Shown piece after piece: positions 55,229 to 64,000 of a stretch of DNA of 64,000 nt. How positions within the stretch are numbered: the stretch's first letter is position 1; every line of letters starts with the position of its first letter. Under the pieces are notes generated by a model that worked only from the letters and a program-made list of their open reading frames with translations, was not told where the DNA came from and searched no databases. The DNA lies in the NCBI RefSeq assembly GCF_019355555.1, contig NZ_CP072143.1:124001-188000 (forward strand), in the 5' to 3' direction. A program made the position numbers and the translations under genes. The stretch is from Rhizobium sp. L51/94 (GTDB lineage: Bacteria > Pseudomonadota > Alphaproteobacteria > Rhizobiales > Rhizobiaceae).

Positions 55229-55699
55229 ATGTCCTGGCGCACATGTATTTTGTCGTTCATAGCACTTTCTGGCATTTGGTTTTCGATAACCCCTGTATTA
55301 TTACCATCGGCGTCTACCAGCACGACTTATGGCGATAAGGACGCCGCGCCTCCAATCTCTAACGAATTTTCTGACGCGTCTTCTTTGGCTGGTGGTACAG
55401 GCCATCACAACGAAGCAGAGACGATTAAAGTCCCGGAGAGAATTGGTTTAAAACTTGTTTATGGTCGCCAAGGTGACCACGGAAATCAAGACAGCAAAAC
55501 CAGAAAAGAAGAGACTACCGGCGAAGTTGACGATAGGCCGGGTGATGGTTCCAGCGCTGATGGAGATGGTGAGAAAGCCGGTGCGGGGGAAGCCGCTGGC
55601 AATGGGGAGCCGCCCGGTCAGGGCTGTGATTTTTCACAAGTTGAAGAACGCTGTGAAAACTCTATAACTCCAAATGACGAGTGCTGCGCCGGGGAATGA
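55229..55699 (+). CDS. Doubtful small secreted acidic protein
   Basis: The frame of 156 codons starts MSWRTCILSFIALSGIWFSI, a plausible signal or membrane segment, after GGAGG; the rest is rich in Gly, Asp and Glu with four cysteines near the end. No family is recognised. Base composition is lower in GC than its surroundings. It may be a real secreted protein or a chance frame. Confidence 0.25.
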   Translation: MSWRTCILSFIALSGIWFSITPVLLPSASTSTTYGDKDAAPPISNEFSDASSLAGGTGHHNEAETIKVPERIGLKLVYGRQGDHGNQDSKTRKEETTGEVDDRPGDGSSADGDGEKAGAGEAAGNGEPPGQGCDFSQVEERCENSITPNDECCAGE

Positions 55700-56517
55700 C
55701 AATCAGCGTATGTTTTGTGAGCTAGAGTGGCGCGTTGCAACACTTGGCGCAGGTGTCGTGTTGGGCGATAGTCCCTGAAATTTCCAAGGTAGATTTCGCT
55801 GTCAGCAAGCTGGTTGCAACTGCATCCTGATGTTCGAGAGCAACGTTCCAACCTGAGCATCTGTCAATTTCGCGCCTTCTATGCACGTAGACGAGCCGAT
55901 GCTTTCGACTATCGCGACTTTGCGCAAGGGATGGAGACGATCCGGGCGATAAAGCCTTCAGGGCATTCCAACGGCCTTTGAACTCATCGATTTCTCCGAT
56001 AAGCTCGACCAGGTCCTAACCGAGAAAGAATGATCGCTCTTTCATATCGGGATATCCAATTCCATGCCCGATTTAGCTATTTCTAATTTCCATTCAACGT
56101 ACACCAATTTGGAAATTCAGTGAAAGTGGAGGAAGCGGTCTGGAACACGGCTTCCAAGATGAGGTTCGACTTATCATCTACCCCGCGAAACGAGCCACTG
56201 TGAGACCGACCAACGGTGTAAGATCGGTCGCCCTGACGGAAGCACCTTCAATCTTGATTTCCTAAGGCACGCAATCATCCGAGCTTATCGATGAGGTCGA
56301 ATAGCCGAAATTTCTGGCGAGCCGATATCCATTCCTTTGTTCAATCCCGCCGGAGGCGAGAGAACATTTCTCTCCGTCCCGAATCCCTATTCCACAATCG
56401 CGAAAGCGCGCGGAGGTCTAGCCCCAAGCCGTCAGGCCGCAGGCGAAGCAAGCGAGGGCTTGACGAACGCAAGTGTGCGATAAACTTGAAAAGTAACCGA
56501 TGAGAATTCAGCCGATC
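55700..56517. other. Non-coding stretch, no feature recognised
   Basis: About 820 bases with only short frames and no recognisable family. The right part leads into a small IS3 remnant. Confidence 0.4.
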
Positions 56518-56601
56518 TGTGCCTGCCTCATGCTCCTTCAAGATGCCGATGATCTGTTCGTCTGTAAAACGGTTGCGCAGAAGGAACGTGAATTTTGACA
56601 T
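56518..56601 (-). mobile_element. IS3-family OrfA N-terminal scrap
   Basis: The minus-strand frame reads NRFTDEQIIGILKEHEAG, the very conserved start of IS3-family OrfA, after which similarity stops. Only about 28 codons are left. Confidence 0.6.
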
Positions 56602-56792
56602 TCAGCATCGGGACATCACCACAAAGAGGGTCAAAACGCGGCCCCGGTTCGTTCACCCTTTGGTTGAGCCACATTAGAATGTTGCACCGCAGATGGAACA
56701 CTTGGCGAACGCGTTGCCTGCTCGTGAGTAAGGGAAATGACTGAATTTCGGCCTCTCAAATTGAGCTATACTATTACTCGACTTTTTCATCC

Positions 56793-58595
56793 TCAAAGTG
56801 TTCCAGACGGCGACCGCAAAGCCACGAGCAGCGGTCTGAGCTTGTGCTTGCGCCGATGCTTTTCAATCAGGAAATCGATCCTCGCGATCCAGTCGTCAAA
56901 GCGACCGGCAGCGTCGTAGGCGAGCGCTGCCTTTTCAAGCCATTGGGCCGCTAACACGTATTGCCCCGAGTGCCCAGCCTCCATGATACTGCCAGCCATG
57001 CGTTCGGCGATACCAATCACCCAGTTTGGATGGCTGGCATGCGCCACGTCCGCAAGCCGCATCAAAACCGTGTCGGACGGATTTCCCGGCAAGGTCTCAA
57101 GGTCGACGGACCGCATAGCCTCCTCGATCATGCCCTCGCTGAGGTAGATTCTCGTTCTGTCCCAGGCATGGCGCGCAGCCGCAAGGCTGGTCAGCAGGCC
57201 GGCACGTAGTTCGATCCAATCAGGTCCAGCCAACGTCGCGGCGACCTCGAAATCCTCAAGCGATAGACTCTCCTCAAAGGCTCGCCGCGCCGCCAACACT
57301 GCCAGATCCTTTCGTCCCACCAAACCGGCATTGTCTCTCAGCCAACGGGCCAGGCTGGCCGCTCCCGAGAAACGATTGCCCTCAGGGTCCAGGCTTACCC
57401 CCCACTCGGCAAGGTCTAGCGCCGCATCACCATAACCGGCTTCCTTGAGCAGGCGCCCAAGCTGGAGCGTCTCCTCGCCAGAGCGGAACCATTTGCGCGC
57501 ATGGTCCCCCGCTTCATCGATGCGTCCGAGCTTGACCAACATGGCCGTATAGTCGCCATGGAGGCCCGCCGCATTCGCAAGATTGAGGAATGCGTCGATC
57601 CGTCCACTGATGTCGAGGACACGCAGCCGCGCTTGCGTCAACCGCTCAGCCGTCCAGTCACTTTTTCCCGAAGGCGGCCAGGAGCGGCTTCTTCCCGCCA
57701 AGGCGTCGTCAAGGCCGATCTCATCCCAGCCTTGATCGAGGGCATCAACCGCGACCTGCAAATAGGCATCCAGCCCATAGTCGTCGAGCATGCCTTGCCA
57801 GATATCGAGCCGGACCATCAGGTCATCGCGTTCTTCCAGAGGGAGGTCACACATGAGGACTGCCTCGGCGATGAGCTGTCCAAGCGGGGAGAAAAACTCG
57901 TGCAGAGTCTCATCGAAATCAGCCTGGTCTATCCAGGCGGGCACCAGCGCTTCCATCAGCGGCACCAAAATCTTCAGAGCATCGCCTCCTTTGCCGATGT
58001 CGAGGAACGGCCTTGCGTTGTCGATCAGCGCTGCGAAGGCCTCTTCATCAACGGCACCTACGTCATCGTCCCAGCGACGCCGGCGCGAATAGCCTCCCGA
58101 CAACAGCCGCTCGGCCTGCCGCCTGACGAGCTCCGAATCGACAGCAGTTGCGACCTTGCCCGTCGCCCCCGGTTTTCCGGTTTCCAGTTCTGCCTCGAGC
58201 CAGGGTTCCAGTCCAGGATCCTGTCCAGCCCTCTTGACCAACAGGGCCATCAGAGCCTGACGATCAAGGTCGGCAACCATGTCAGCAAGAGAGGGACGTT
58301 GGGCAACCGCTCCGGGCGCCTCTCTGTATTTCAGAAGCGCGGCGACGATATGTTTGCAGGCACCCCCCCAGTCATACGAGCAGGAGCAACGCGTCGCGGC
58401 CACACCACCATCATGAAGTTCTATTGTGACGGCATAGGGTGTGAACTCGCTCCCTTCGACCTCGGCAATGATCCGCTCACCGCGGCGCTCCAAGCCGGAA
58501 ACCGCACCGCGACGAAAGTACTCCCGGCCACGCGTGAAGGATTCCACCGTCGCCAGCGCGCGCACGTCGCTCTCGTCGAATATTGCATCCTTCAT
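56793..58595 (-). CDS. SWIM zinc-finger family protein
   Basis: The 600-residue protein has an N-terminal SWIM zinc finger (TRCSCSYDWGGACKHIVAALL, pattern CxC...CxH, about residues 68-88) followed by a long helical repeat region that looks TPR- or HEAT-like (for example GRIDEAGDHARKWFRSGEE and LEKAALAYDAAGRFDDWIAR). Proteins of this type occur on rhizobial plasmids; the function is unknown, though SWIM fingers bind DNA or protein. The ATG at 58595 is accepted. The opposite-strand frame of 532 codons over the same region is a shadow. Confidence 0.82.
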   Translation of the reverse strand: MKDAIFDESDVRALATVESFTRGREYFRRGAVSGLERRGERIIAEVEGSEFTPYAVTIELHDGGVAATRCSCSYDWGGACKHIVAALLKYREAPGAVAQRPSLADMVADLDRQALMALLVKRAGQDPGLEPWLEAELETGKPGATGKVATAVDSELVRRQAERLLSGGYSRRRRWDDDVGAVDEEAFAALIDNARPFLDIGKGGDALKILVPLMEALVPAWIDQADFDETLHEFFSPLGQLIAEAVLMCDLPLEERDDLMVRLDIWQGMLDDYGLDAYLQVAVDALDQGWDEIGLDDALAGRSRSWPPSGKSDWTAERLTQARLRVLDISGRIDAFLNLANAAGLHGDYTAMLVKLGRIDEAGDHARKWFRSGEETLQLGRLLKEAGYGDAALDLAEWGVSLDPEGNRFSGAASLARWLRDNAGLVGRKDLAVLAARRAFEESLSLEDFEVAATLAGPDWIELRAGLLTSLAAARHAWDRTRIYLSEGMIEEAMRSVDLETLPGNPSDTVLMRLADVAHASHPNWVIGIAERMAGSIMEAGHSGQYVLAAQWLEKAALAYDAAGRFDDWIARIDFLIEKHRRKHKLRPLLVALRSPSGTL

Positions 58596-58719
58596 GGATC
58601 GTCCTCCTCGTCAAACCGAACCCGCGGCCGCAGGCTTCCTCGGCTGCATCTTCCTCATGCGCGTGCTCGCCATTCACCGGTTTCTTTCAACCATCGGCCG
58701 CCCGCAGCTTTTTTCCTGC

Positions 58720-58881
58720 TTAGTAACCCCGTATCCTCAAGGCCTCGACATTTGGCAGGTCGCGCAGCGTCTCCATGCCAAACGCGGAAAGGAAGTCAGG
58801 GGTCGTCACATACATATACGGCGCACCGGCGTTGGACTGCGTGTCCCCGAAAAAAGGAAGCTGCCCCGCGAAGCGTGGCGA
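58720..58881 (-). pseudogene. ScpB-like C-terminal fragment
   Basis: The frame GAPYMYVTTPDFLSAFGMET, LRDLPNVEAL resembles the second winged helix of segregation and condensation protein B (typical GAPYTYVTT, FLEQFGL, LRDLPDMEAL). The rest of ScpB is missing upstream. Plasmid-borne ScpB paralogues near SWIM genes are known from rhizobia, so this is likely a decayed copy. Confidence 0.5.
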
Positions 58882-59159
58882 CGACATCGCGTCCGCTATC
58901 TCGTGCCGGTCGAGTGCTGAGAACGAAGCGGCTGGTGCCAAATACTTGCAGCAGTAGAACCGGCTTCGACATTGATTTGAAATACCTCCCTCGGATGTGG
59001 TGGTTGACCACGGACGGCCACAAGATAATGCGAAATGCGGCAGCGTGCGCCACACATCTCTCCAGATTCGGTCAAGCAAAGGACTCTAATCATAAATAGC
59101 ATCCCTTTCTGAACAGTCGGCCGATCCTTTGATTGGCCCGATAGCCTGAAGGATCTGAA

Positions 59160-59420
59160 ATGACCCCTGCCCGCTTCCGAGAATGCCTACGCTCAATCCG
59201 CTGGACTTCGGTCGACATCGTCAACGCTCTGCAGTGCGACCTGGCCTGGATCGAGGGACTGGAGAGCGGGGAGATACGGATCCCCGAGGACGTTGCCAGC
59301 TGGTTAGACAAGCTTGCGTGCTTTCATGCTGAAAACCAGCCGCCCACAACCTGCCGAGCTAGATCCGTCTATCCTAGAATGTTGATCGACGCCGGGCGAC
59401 CAAATGCTCGCCAAGGCTAG
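59160..59420 (+). CDS. Small HTH-like protein
   Basis: The 86-residue protein begins MTPARFRECLRSIRWTSVDI, VNALQCDLAWIEGLESGEI, EDVASWLDKLA, which fits an XRE-like helix-turn-helix seen in small rhizobial proteins. The C-terminal part after the HTH is less convincing and may be altered. Target and function unknown. Confidence 0.55.
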   Translation: MTPARFRECLRSIRWTSVDIVNALQCDLAWIEGLESGEIRIPEDVASWLDKLACFHAENQPPTTCRARSVYPRMLIDAGRPNARQG

Positions 59421-59789
59421 ACGGTCTGGCTCTGCGGCATCGACATCATCCCATGAGGTGGACCGGTCTTTGACTCTCAAAATATCAAGCGGGGATCGGT
59501 CACTCCCACGTTCCACTATTGTAGATCGTGCTCGCTGACCGAGCTCGCCCCCTCTTGCCGGCACCCAGCCCCGCATATTTGTCGTCGGGTTTTCGGGACA
59601 GCGGCAACAAGATGACTTATATGTTGCCGTGGGTCTCTCAGATGCCGGGTTGGAGGCCGTCCATTCAATAAAGCCGTCGTTAGGGACGCGACAGCGGGTT
59701 GCAAAATGCAGCACTCGCAGACAATCCAAAATGGTTAGTTCCTGCTAACTTTATCGCAGCTGACGAGATGATATCTTTAGGCTTCTGGT
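59421..59789. other. Non-coding stretch, no feature recognised
   Basis: About 370 bases before the arginase-like gene. An opposite-strand frame of 141 codons covers part of it but has no family features. Confidence 0.4.
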
Positions 59790-60635
59790 TTGAGGACTCC
59801 AGAGTGCCGCGTGCGTTTGCACAATTTCGACCTGATTGTCTCCCAAGGCAGAATAGCCGACCGCAGCCGCAACGCCATGCGAGGCGCTCGCCTGACGGCG
59901 TCTGCTCTTGCCGAGCGATATGGATTTCTCCAAACCGTAGTCGGAACGCCGCGATCGCATGAGATCGACGGCTGGGCGCTCAGCCTTCGCCAAGCCAGCA
60001 CAACGCTTGCCGCACTTAACGCGGCCGTCAGGTATACGCTGAGCGCCAATCGTGTGCCGCTCCTAATTGCCAACACCTGCTCTGCCAGCCTTGCGACACT
60101 TCCAGCTGTCGCCTCCCGGCTACCGGATATCAAAATCTTCTGGGTTGATGCGCATGGTGATTTCAACACGCCGTTCACAACGGACACAGGCTATCTCGGC
60201 GGCATGGTCCTCGCGGCAGCATGCGGTCTCTGGGACAGCGGGCACGGCGCAGGCGTTGCGCCGGAGAACGTCCTCATCGCCGGTATCCGGGATAGTGACG
60301 AGGAAGAAGCGGCTAACTTACGGAGCGCTGGTGTCCGCCTACTAGCGCCTTCCGAGGTCGAGCCTGAAGCAGTCGCCGACTTCATTGGCAGCTCGAAGCT
60401 CTGGATCCATATCAATTGGGACGCTCTGGAGCCGCGCCACGTACCTGCCGCCTATGAGGTTAGCGACGGCTTGATGCCGCAACAGCTTCGGGATGTGCTG
60501 ATGCGGATCCCGCACACCCAGATTGTGGGTATAGAACTTGCCGAATTTGAAGCGCCAGACAACGAGGCTGAATGTTCAGCAGCAATTATGACCCTTATGG
60601 AGATCGTTTGCCCGGTCCTAGACCGGTTTGTTTGA
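59790..60635 (+). CDS. Arginase/agmatinase superfamily protein
   Basis: The 281-residue protein has the ureohydrolase fold. The motif FWVDAHGDFNTP carries the usual metal ligands, followed by LGGMVLAAACGLWD and LIAGIRDSDEEEA. Two other ligand blocks differ from classical arginase: the GGDHS block appears as ANTCSAS (Cys for His) and the SxDxD block as HINWDALEP (Asn for Asp). A subfamily with NCSAS-type sequence exists to my memory, so this may be a different amidinohydrolase. The start is uncertain: TTG at 59790 or a downstream GTG. Confidence 0.7.
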   Translation: MRTPECRVRLHNFDLIVSQGRIADRSRNAMRGARLTASALAERYGFLQTVVGTPRSHEIDGWALSLRQASTTLAALNAAVRYTLSANRVPLLIANTCSASLATLPAVASRLPDIKIFWVDAHGDFNTPFTTDTGYLGGMVLAAACGLWDSGHGAGVAPENVLIAGIRDSDEEEAANLRSAGVRLLAPSEVEPEAVADFIGSSKLWIHINWDALEPRHVPAAYEVSDGLMPQQLRDVLMRIPHTQIVGIELAEFEAPDNEAECSAAIMTLMEIVCPVLDRFV

Positions 60636-60847
60636 GCCGGTTCAGAGATGTTCCGCTGTTATGCTCCTTAACAGATCAGGAAGTGAACAGCTGGCTCAAG
60701 CCAAGATCCCGCAAAGCACGCGCGTCATTACGATCAGTCTTGTTTGGCATCGTCGACCCTATTGCGGAAGCGCTGGACTATATGGCCCGCTTTCCGCAGT
60801 CCGACGAACTGCTAGCCTCCTTGCAGAGTATGGATGGCTGATAAGTT

Positions 60848-61483
60848 TCAATGTGCATTTGTGCGGTGGGCGAAGGCGGGTTCGATAAGGGTCAGGGTTG
60901 CCATGATCTGTCGTTCAATCGCCACCGGGTCTTCGCTCTCGGTCAGGCGCCAATAACTCCATGTCGCATTTACGAGAGTGTATATGCTGATCCCCAAGTC
61001 GAAAAGATGGTCCTCCGGCCACGATGAGCCCAGCCTTTGCAATAGTCTCACATAGTTCGAGGCAAATAGCATCGAGTGGGAGCGCGCGATGCGCAGCAGG
61101 TCCTCGTAATAGTAGGAAGCGTCAACGATCGTTCGGTCCAGTCCGATTGAAAGCTGGTAGGCCCAAGTCGCACGGATCAGTTCCGCGAGTTGGTCTTGCC
61201 AATCGTCGGGGTTAATCGCCTCCGAGCCTCGTTCCAGAAAAGCCCGCACTTGCCCGAGTTTCTCTTCGTAGATTTCAGCGATGATGGCTTCCTTGTTGGG
61301 AAAATAGTCGTAGATCGATCCGACCTTTACACCAGCACGCTCGGCCACCGCATTGGTGGTGATCGCACGTATGCCATGCGTGCGCATGACTTCGTGGGCC
61401 GCATCCATGATGGTTGCCTTGATTTTCCTCGATCGTGCCTGAACCGGCTTTCTCTTGACCGCCTGCAACTCGTCGTCAGCCAT
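60848..61483 (-). CDS. TetR-family regulator divergent from a peptide-type binding protein
   Basis: The 211-residue protein has a TetR HTH: KATIMDAAHEVMRTHGIRAI, TTNAVAERAGVKVGSIYDYF, PNKEAI. The start at 61483 (MADDELQ) is preferred over 61600 because the longer frame runs into the operator and leader region. A 13-bp perfect palindrome at 61558-61593 lies between it and the solute-binding protein gene and is its probable operator. Confidence 0.85.
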   Translation of the reverse strand: MADDELQAVKRKPVQARSRKIKATIMDAAHEVMRTHGIRAITTNAVAERAGVKVGSIYDYFPNKEAIIAEIYEEKLGQVRAFLERGSEAINPDDWQDQLAELIRATWAYQLSIGLDRTIVDASYYYEDLLRIARSHSMLFASNYVRLLQRLGSSWPEDHLFDLGISIYTLVNATWSYWRLTESEDPVAIERQIMATLTLIEPAFAHRTNAH

Positions 61484-61557
61484 ATGTGTCTCCCTTCGTG
61501 ACGACACCCACCATTCTGGCCAGAAAATTGCAAGACTGAAAATATGCCTCTTGCATC

Positions 61558-61593
61558 GCCCTCTAATCCGAGTAATCATCCGGATTAGAGGGC
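61558..61593. promoter_or_regulatory. Perfect inverted repeat, probable TetR operator
   Basis: Arms GCCCTCTAATCCG (61558-61570) and CGGATTAGAGGGC (61581-61593) are perfectly complementary across a 10-base spacer. A second inverted repeat GTGACACCC...GGGTGTCAC (61594-61602 and 61617-61625) follows directly, before the binding-protein start, and could be a second site or an RNA hairpin. Confidence 0.7.
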
Positions 61594-61658
61594 GTGACAC
61601 CCTCTCGCACCTTATTGGGTGTCACGGAGAGAATTCCCTCTCAAAAAGGGGAACTTCC

Positions 61659-62266
61659 ATGCTTAACCGCCGCCAATTTTCGTTGTTTACTGCCTTGTCT
61701 ACCGGAGCCCTGATGCTTGGCGCGTCGCCCAAGGCCTGGGCAGCAGTGCCTCAGGTGGCACGTTTTCGCCTCCCGATTGATCCGGAAGGCCTATATAATG
61801 TGCAGAGCATATCGCTCGTCGTCAGCGGTGTTCTCGGCAACCACCTCTTGGAAACGCTGATCTACATTGATGATACGGGAATGCCCCAGCCTTGGCTTGC
61901 CGAAAGCTGGCAGGCGAGCGACGACGGCAAGGTCGTCACATTCAAGCTGAGAGGCGGCAAGACGTTTCACGACGGCACGCCCTTCGATGCGCAGGCTGTG
62001 AAGTTCCTCTTCGACACAATCCTGGAGCCTGCAAACGCGTCTCCCAGCAAGGGCATCATTGGTCCGCTCTCGAAAGTCGAAACGCCAGACAGCATGACGG
62101 TCGTCTTCACCTTCGCAAAACAATTTGCACCATTCATAAACTTGCTCGGCCAATCTTTTTTCGGCTTCAATTCACCAACCGCGGTCAAGGCAGCGGGCGC
62201 TGCCTATGCGCGCCATCCGGTCGGCACGGGCCCATTCATGTTCGATACCTGGCGCCCGGGCTCTAG
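61659..62266 (+). pseudogene. Family 5 extracellular solute-binding protein, interrupted by an IS
   Basis: The first 203 residues are those of a DppA/OppA-like ABC binding protein with a Tat signal (NRRQFSLFTALSTGALMLGA): PWLAESWQASDDGKVVTFKL, KTFHDGTPFDAQAVKFLFD, HPVGTGPFMFDTW. After residue 203 the frame enters the IS701-family element and ends at 62357. The family is usually about 500 residues, so more than half is missing. AGGGGAAC stands before the ATG at 61659. The ABC permeases are not seen. Confidence 0.8.
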
Positions 62267-63683
62267 CACTACTTTGGCAGAACTGGTTCTGCGGTTCGAA
62301 TGTGCGCTTTGCAGTGGGGACATCGGATTGTGGTCATGGGCGTGGCGAGTGCGCTGATGACGGCTCGACGGATAGCAGGCAGGGTGGGTTCAGGCGGCCC
62401 CTTGCGTGCTTGTCGCTTCTTTTTTTTCCCGCTTTGCAGTCTGCAATCTCTGGTGCTGGAGGAAGGCGTAGGCGATCATCGTCATCAGAGCGTGCCGATG
62501 TAGCCCTTGCCATGATCGGCCTTCGAAGTGGTCGAGGCCGAGTTCCTCTTTCATCTGCTGATGCGCTTGCTCGCAAACCCATCTCGCCTTGATGGCGGCG
62601 GCCAGCGCTTTCAACGTGGCGTTAGCCGGCAAGTTGGACAGGTAGTATTTACGCTCGTCGTTTGATCGCCATTCGCCAACCAACCAGGCTTCCTCGCCCG
62701 GCATGTGTTGCTGTCCCTTATCAAGAATGCGTTGCGGCGTGCCGTCGGCGATCCGGACGCGCAATGCTGCAAAGCGTGCCGTCAGGCGGCCCTTTGTGCC
62801 ACGCCGCCAACTGACCTTCTTCCAGCTTGCATGCGTCAGGATCGTCTCCGAGGCAACCGACAGAATGTCGGGGATCGGATGCTTGCGTGGGCGACCATGA
62901 CCGGAGATGGGAAAGATCAATCCGACATCATCGGGATAAACCTTCTGATGCTTGGGGATACCGACCGCCCAGGTGAGGCCACGTTCACTCAGCCCCTTTC
63001 GGAACGTAGCCGACAGGCCGTAGCCTGCATCAGCCAGCACTGTGCCAAACCGGACACCAGCCACGATCAACCGATCGATCTCGTTAAGAGCGATCTCCGG
63101 CTTGGTGCGCGGTTTGCGTATCGGCTCGGGAACGCCAGCTTTTGCCATTCGATCCTCGTCACTGGTCCAGCCCTCGGGCAGGAACAGACGCAAGCCAACC
63201 GGAACAGGAACCTCGTCTCGGGCAAGCGTCACCGACACCAGCGTCTGGCAATTTGCCCTCTTGCCCAGCATCGAAGCGTATTGCGGCGCGACGCCGACTG
63301 AGTGGTCGCCTTTCTTGGGAAGGCCGGTATCATCGATCACCAGAAACGCATCTAACGCGCCAACGATCCTGTCTGCCTGTCGCGCAAGCTCAGTCTCAAG
63401 AGGAACAGCATCCCAAAGGCCATCGGAAATGAAATGGTGCAGGCGGTCGTACTGGCCTGGAGCAAACCGTTCCGCCATCGGCTCGATACTCTTGCGGTCA
63501 CCCGGTCCAATGAGCCCAGAGACGTAAAGCGGGCACATCTGTCGTCGCTTCTTGTGTTCGAGCTTGTCCAGAAATGGCTGCAAAAATGCTGAAAGCTCCG
63601 TATCCCAATCTGCCATATCGCGCTCCCAACGAAGAGAGCACAATCATCTCAAACCAGCCTTGCCCCAATCTGCCAAAGTAGTG
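62267..63683 (-). mobile_element. IS701-family insertion sequence
   Basis: Both ends carry the inverted repeat CACTACTTTGGCAGA (62267-62281, and inverted at 63669-63683), each flanked outside by CTAG, which would be a 4-bp target duplication. Length is about 1417 bases with one transposase gene. The outer flanks do not belong to one interrupted gene: the left is a solute-binding-protein gene and the right is an IS5-type transposase gene. Confidence 0.8.
62390..63616 (-). CDS. IS701-family transposase
   Basis: The 408-residue DDE transposase shows FLVIDDTGLPKKGDHSVGV (first Asp), VLADAGYGLSATFR (second) and the C-terminal WVCEQAHQQMKEELGLDHFEGRSW (Glu). The start at 63616 (MADWDTEL) is preferred; a start at 63643 would add nine residues. 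The gene seems intact. Confidence 0.88.
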   Translation of the reverse strand: MADWDTELSAFLQPFLDKLEHKKRRQMCPLYVSGLIGPGDRKSIEPMAERFAPGQYDRLHHFISDGLWDAVPLETELARQADRIVGALDAFLVIDDTGLPKKGDHSVGVAPQYASMLGKRANCQTLVSVTLARDEVPVPVGLRLFLPEGWTSDEDRMAKAGVPEPIRKPRTKPEIALNEIDRLIVAGVRFGTVLADAGYGLSATFRKGLSERGLTWAVGIPKHQKVYPDDVGLIFPISGHGRPRKHPIPDILSVASETILTHASWKKVSWRRGTKGRLTARFAALRVRIADGTPQRILDKGQQHMPGEEAWLVGEWRSNDERKYYLSNLPANATLKALAAAIKARWVCEQAHQQMKEELGLDHFEGRSWQGLHRHALMTMIAYAFLQHQRLQTAKREKKEATSTQGAA

Positions 63684-64000
63684 CTAGGCCACGGACTCAT
63701 TAGTTGAGGCGATCCATATCCTCGTCGCGACGAGCTTGAGGGCGGCCATGTAATTATCAGCGCGCCGGTCGTATCGCGTCGCGAGGCCTCGCATCTGCTT
63801 GATACGGTTGAAGAACCGTTCCACGAGATTGCGTTGACGGTAGACCCAGCGGTTGAAGCTGAATGTCTGCTTTCGATTGGCCTTTGCAGGGATATTCGCC
63901 CAACACTTGCGTTGCTTGGCAAAGTTACGAATTGCATCGGTATCATATGCCTTGTCGGCGAGGATCGTCGCGCCGGGCCGCAGGTCGCTCAACAGCTTTT
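63684..64000 (-). mobile_element. IS5-family transposase, C-terminal part (runs off window)
   Basis: The minus-strand frame reads LRPGATILADKAYDTDAIR (catalytic Asp), then RNLVERFFNRIKQMRGLATRYDR (catalytic Glu) and ends ESVA-stop. The stop codon TAG lies in the CTAG that borders the IS701 element. The 5' part lies beyond the window end. Confidence 0.8.

Noticed and set aside
57501..59099. Plus-strand open frame of 532 codons
   Set aside because: Antisense to the SWIM zinc-finger gene, whose CxC...CxH finger supports the minus strand.
59304..59729. Minus-strand 141-codon frame
   Set aside because: Ser/Arg-rich composition without motif, overlapping a better plus-strand HTH-like gene.
60572..60841. 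Plus-strand 89-codon frame after the arginase-like gene
   Set aside because: It overlaps the end of the arginase-like gene in another frame and has no recognisable family.
1..64000. CRISPR arrays, tRNA and rRNA genes
   Set aside because: No regular short repeat-spacer pattern and no cloverleaf or rRNA-like stretch was noticed in reading the window.

Overview
The window reads as an accessory replicon or genomic island of an alphaproteobacterium in the Rhizobiales (Rhizobium/Agrobacterium/Ensifer type). The evidence is high-GC coding, DUF1403 and DUF982 proteins typical of rhizobia, a VirJ/AcvB remnant, a plasmid-type tyrosine recombinase, and many IS elements and gene fragments. Genus assignment is inference; no rRNA or core gene is present.

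Region 1 (1-9700) is a mobile patchwork: a truncated DUF1403 gene, a frameshifted resolvase, two C-terminal integrase remnants (about 1354 and 6713), an AT-richer two-gene cassette of unknown function (1557-3724, the second protein with an HExxH motif), a complete-looking IS66 element with its DUF6429 passenger, an OGG-fold protein, a DUF2971 protein and a Phd/VapC toxin-antitoxin pair. Region 2 (9700-18200) holds a tyrosine recombinase, a PIN toxin pair, Nudix, HAD and RES/Xre remnants, a frameshifted GGDEF gene, a DUF982 gene, and a cobalt-transport pair cbtB-cbtA under a cobalamin riboswitch with a divergent histidine phosphatase. Tn3 and AsnC fragments follow.

Region 3 (18200-50200) is the centre of interest: a roughly 32-kb NRPS siderophore locus. 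It encodes an ornithine N5-monooxygenase, MbtH protein, MbtI/Irp9-type salicylate synthase, alpha/beta hydrolase, salicylate-AMP ligase, a second (EntC-type) isochorismate synthase, a stand-alone Thr-type adenylation domain, an ArCP-Cy-vestigial A-PCP synthetase, a stand-alone condensation domain, a C-A-PCP-degenerate E synthetase, an Orn/Lys/Arg decarboxylase, and a C-degenerate E-C-A-PCP-reductase synthetase. A phosphopantetheinyl transferase, a TetR regulator, a TonB-dependent receptor, a Tat-exported binding protein and a DUF2218-SIP ferric-siderophore reductase complete it. The predicted product is a salicyl-methyloxazoline peptide with an N5-hydroxyornithine-derived end released by reduction. 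I do not recognise it as a described siderophore. Three copies of a promoter/operator element with an ACGGGAC-C-GTCCCGT palindrome stand before the three main transcription units, and the TetR gene is divergent from one of them.

Region 4 (50200-64000) is again mosaic: GNAT and integrase fragments, a cytochrome P450, IS630, a VirJ remnant, an IS3 scrap, a SWIM zinc-finger protein, a ScpB remnant, a small HTH-like protein, an arginase-family protein, a TetR gene with a perfect palindrome upstream, a solute-binding protein cut by an IS701-family element, and a partial IS5-family transposase running off the end.
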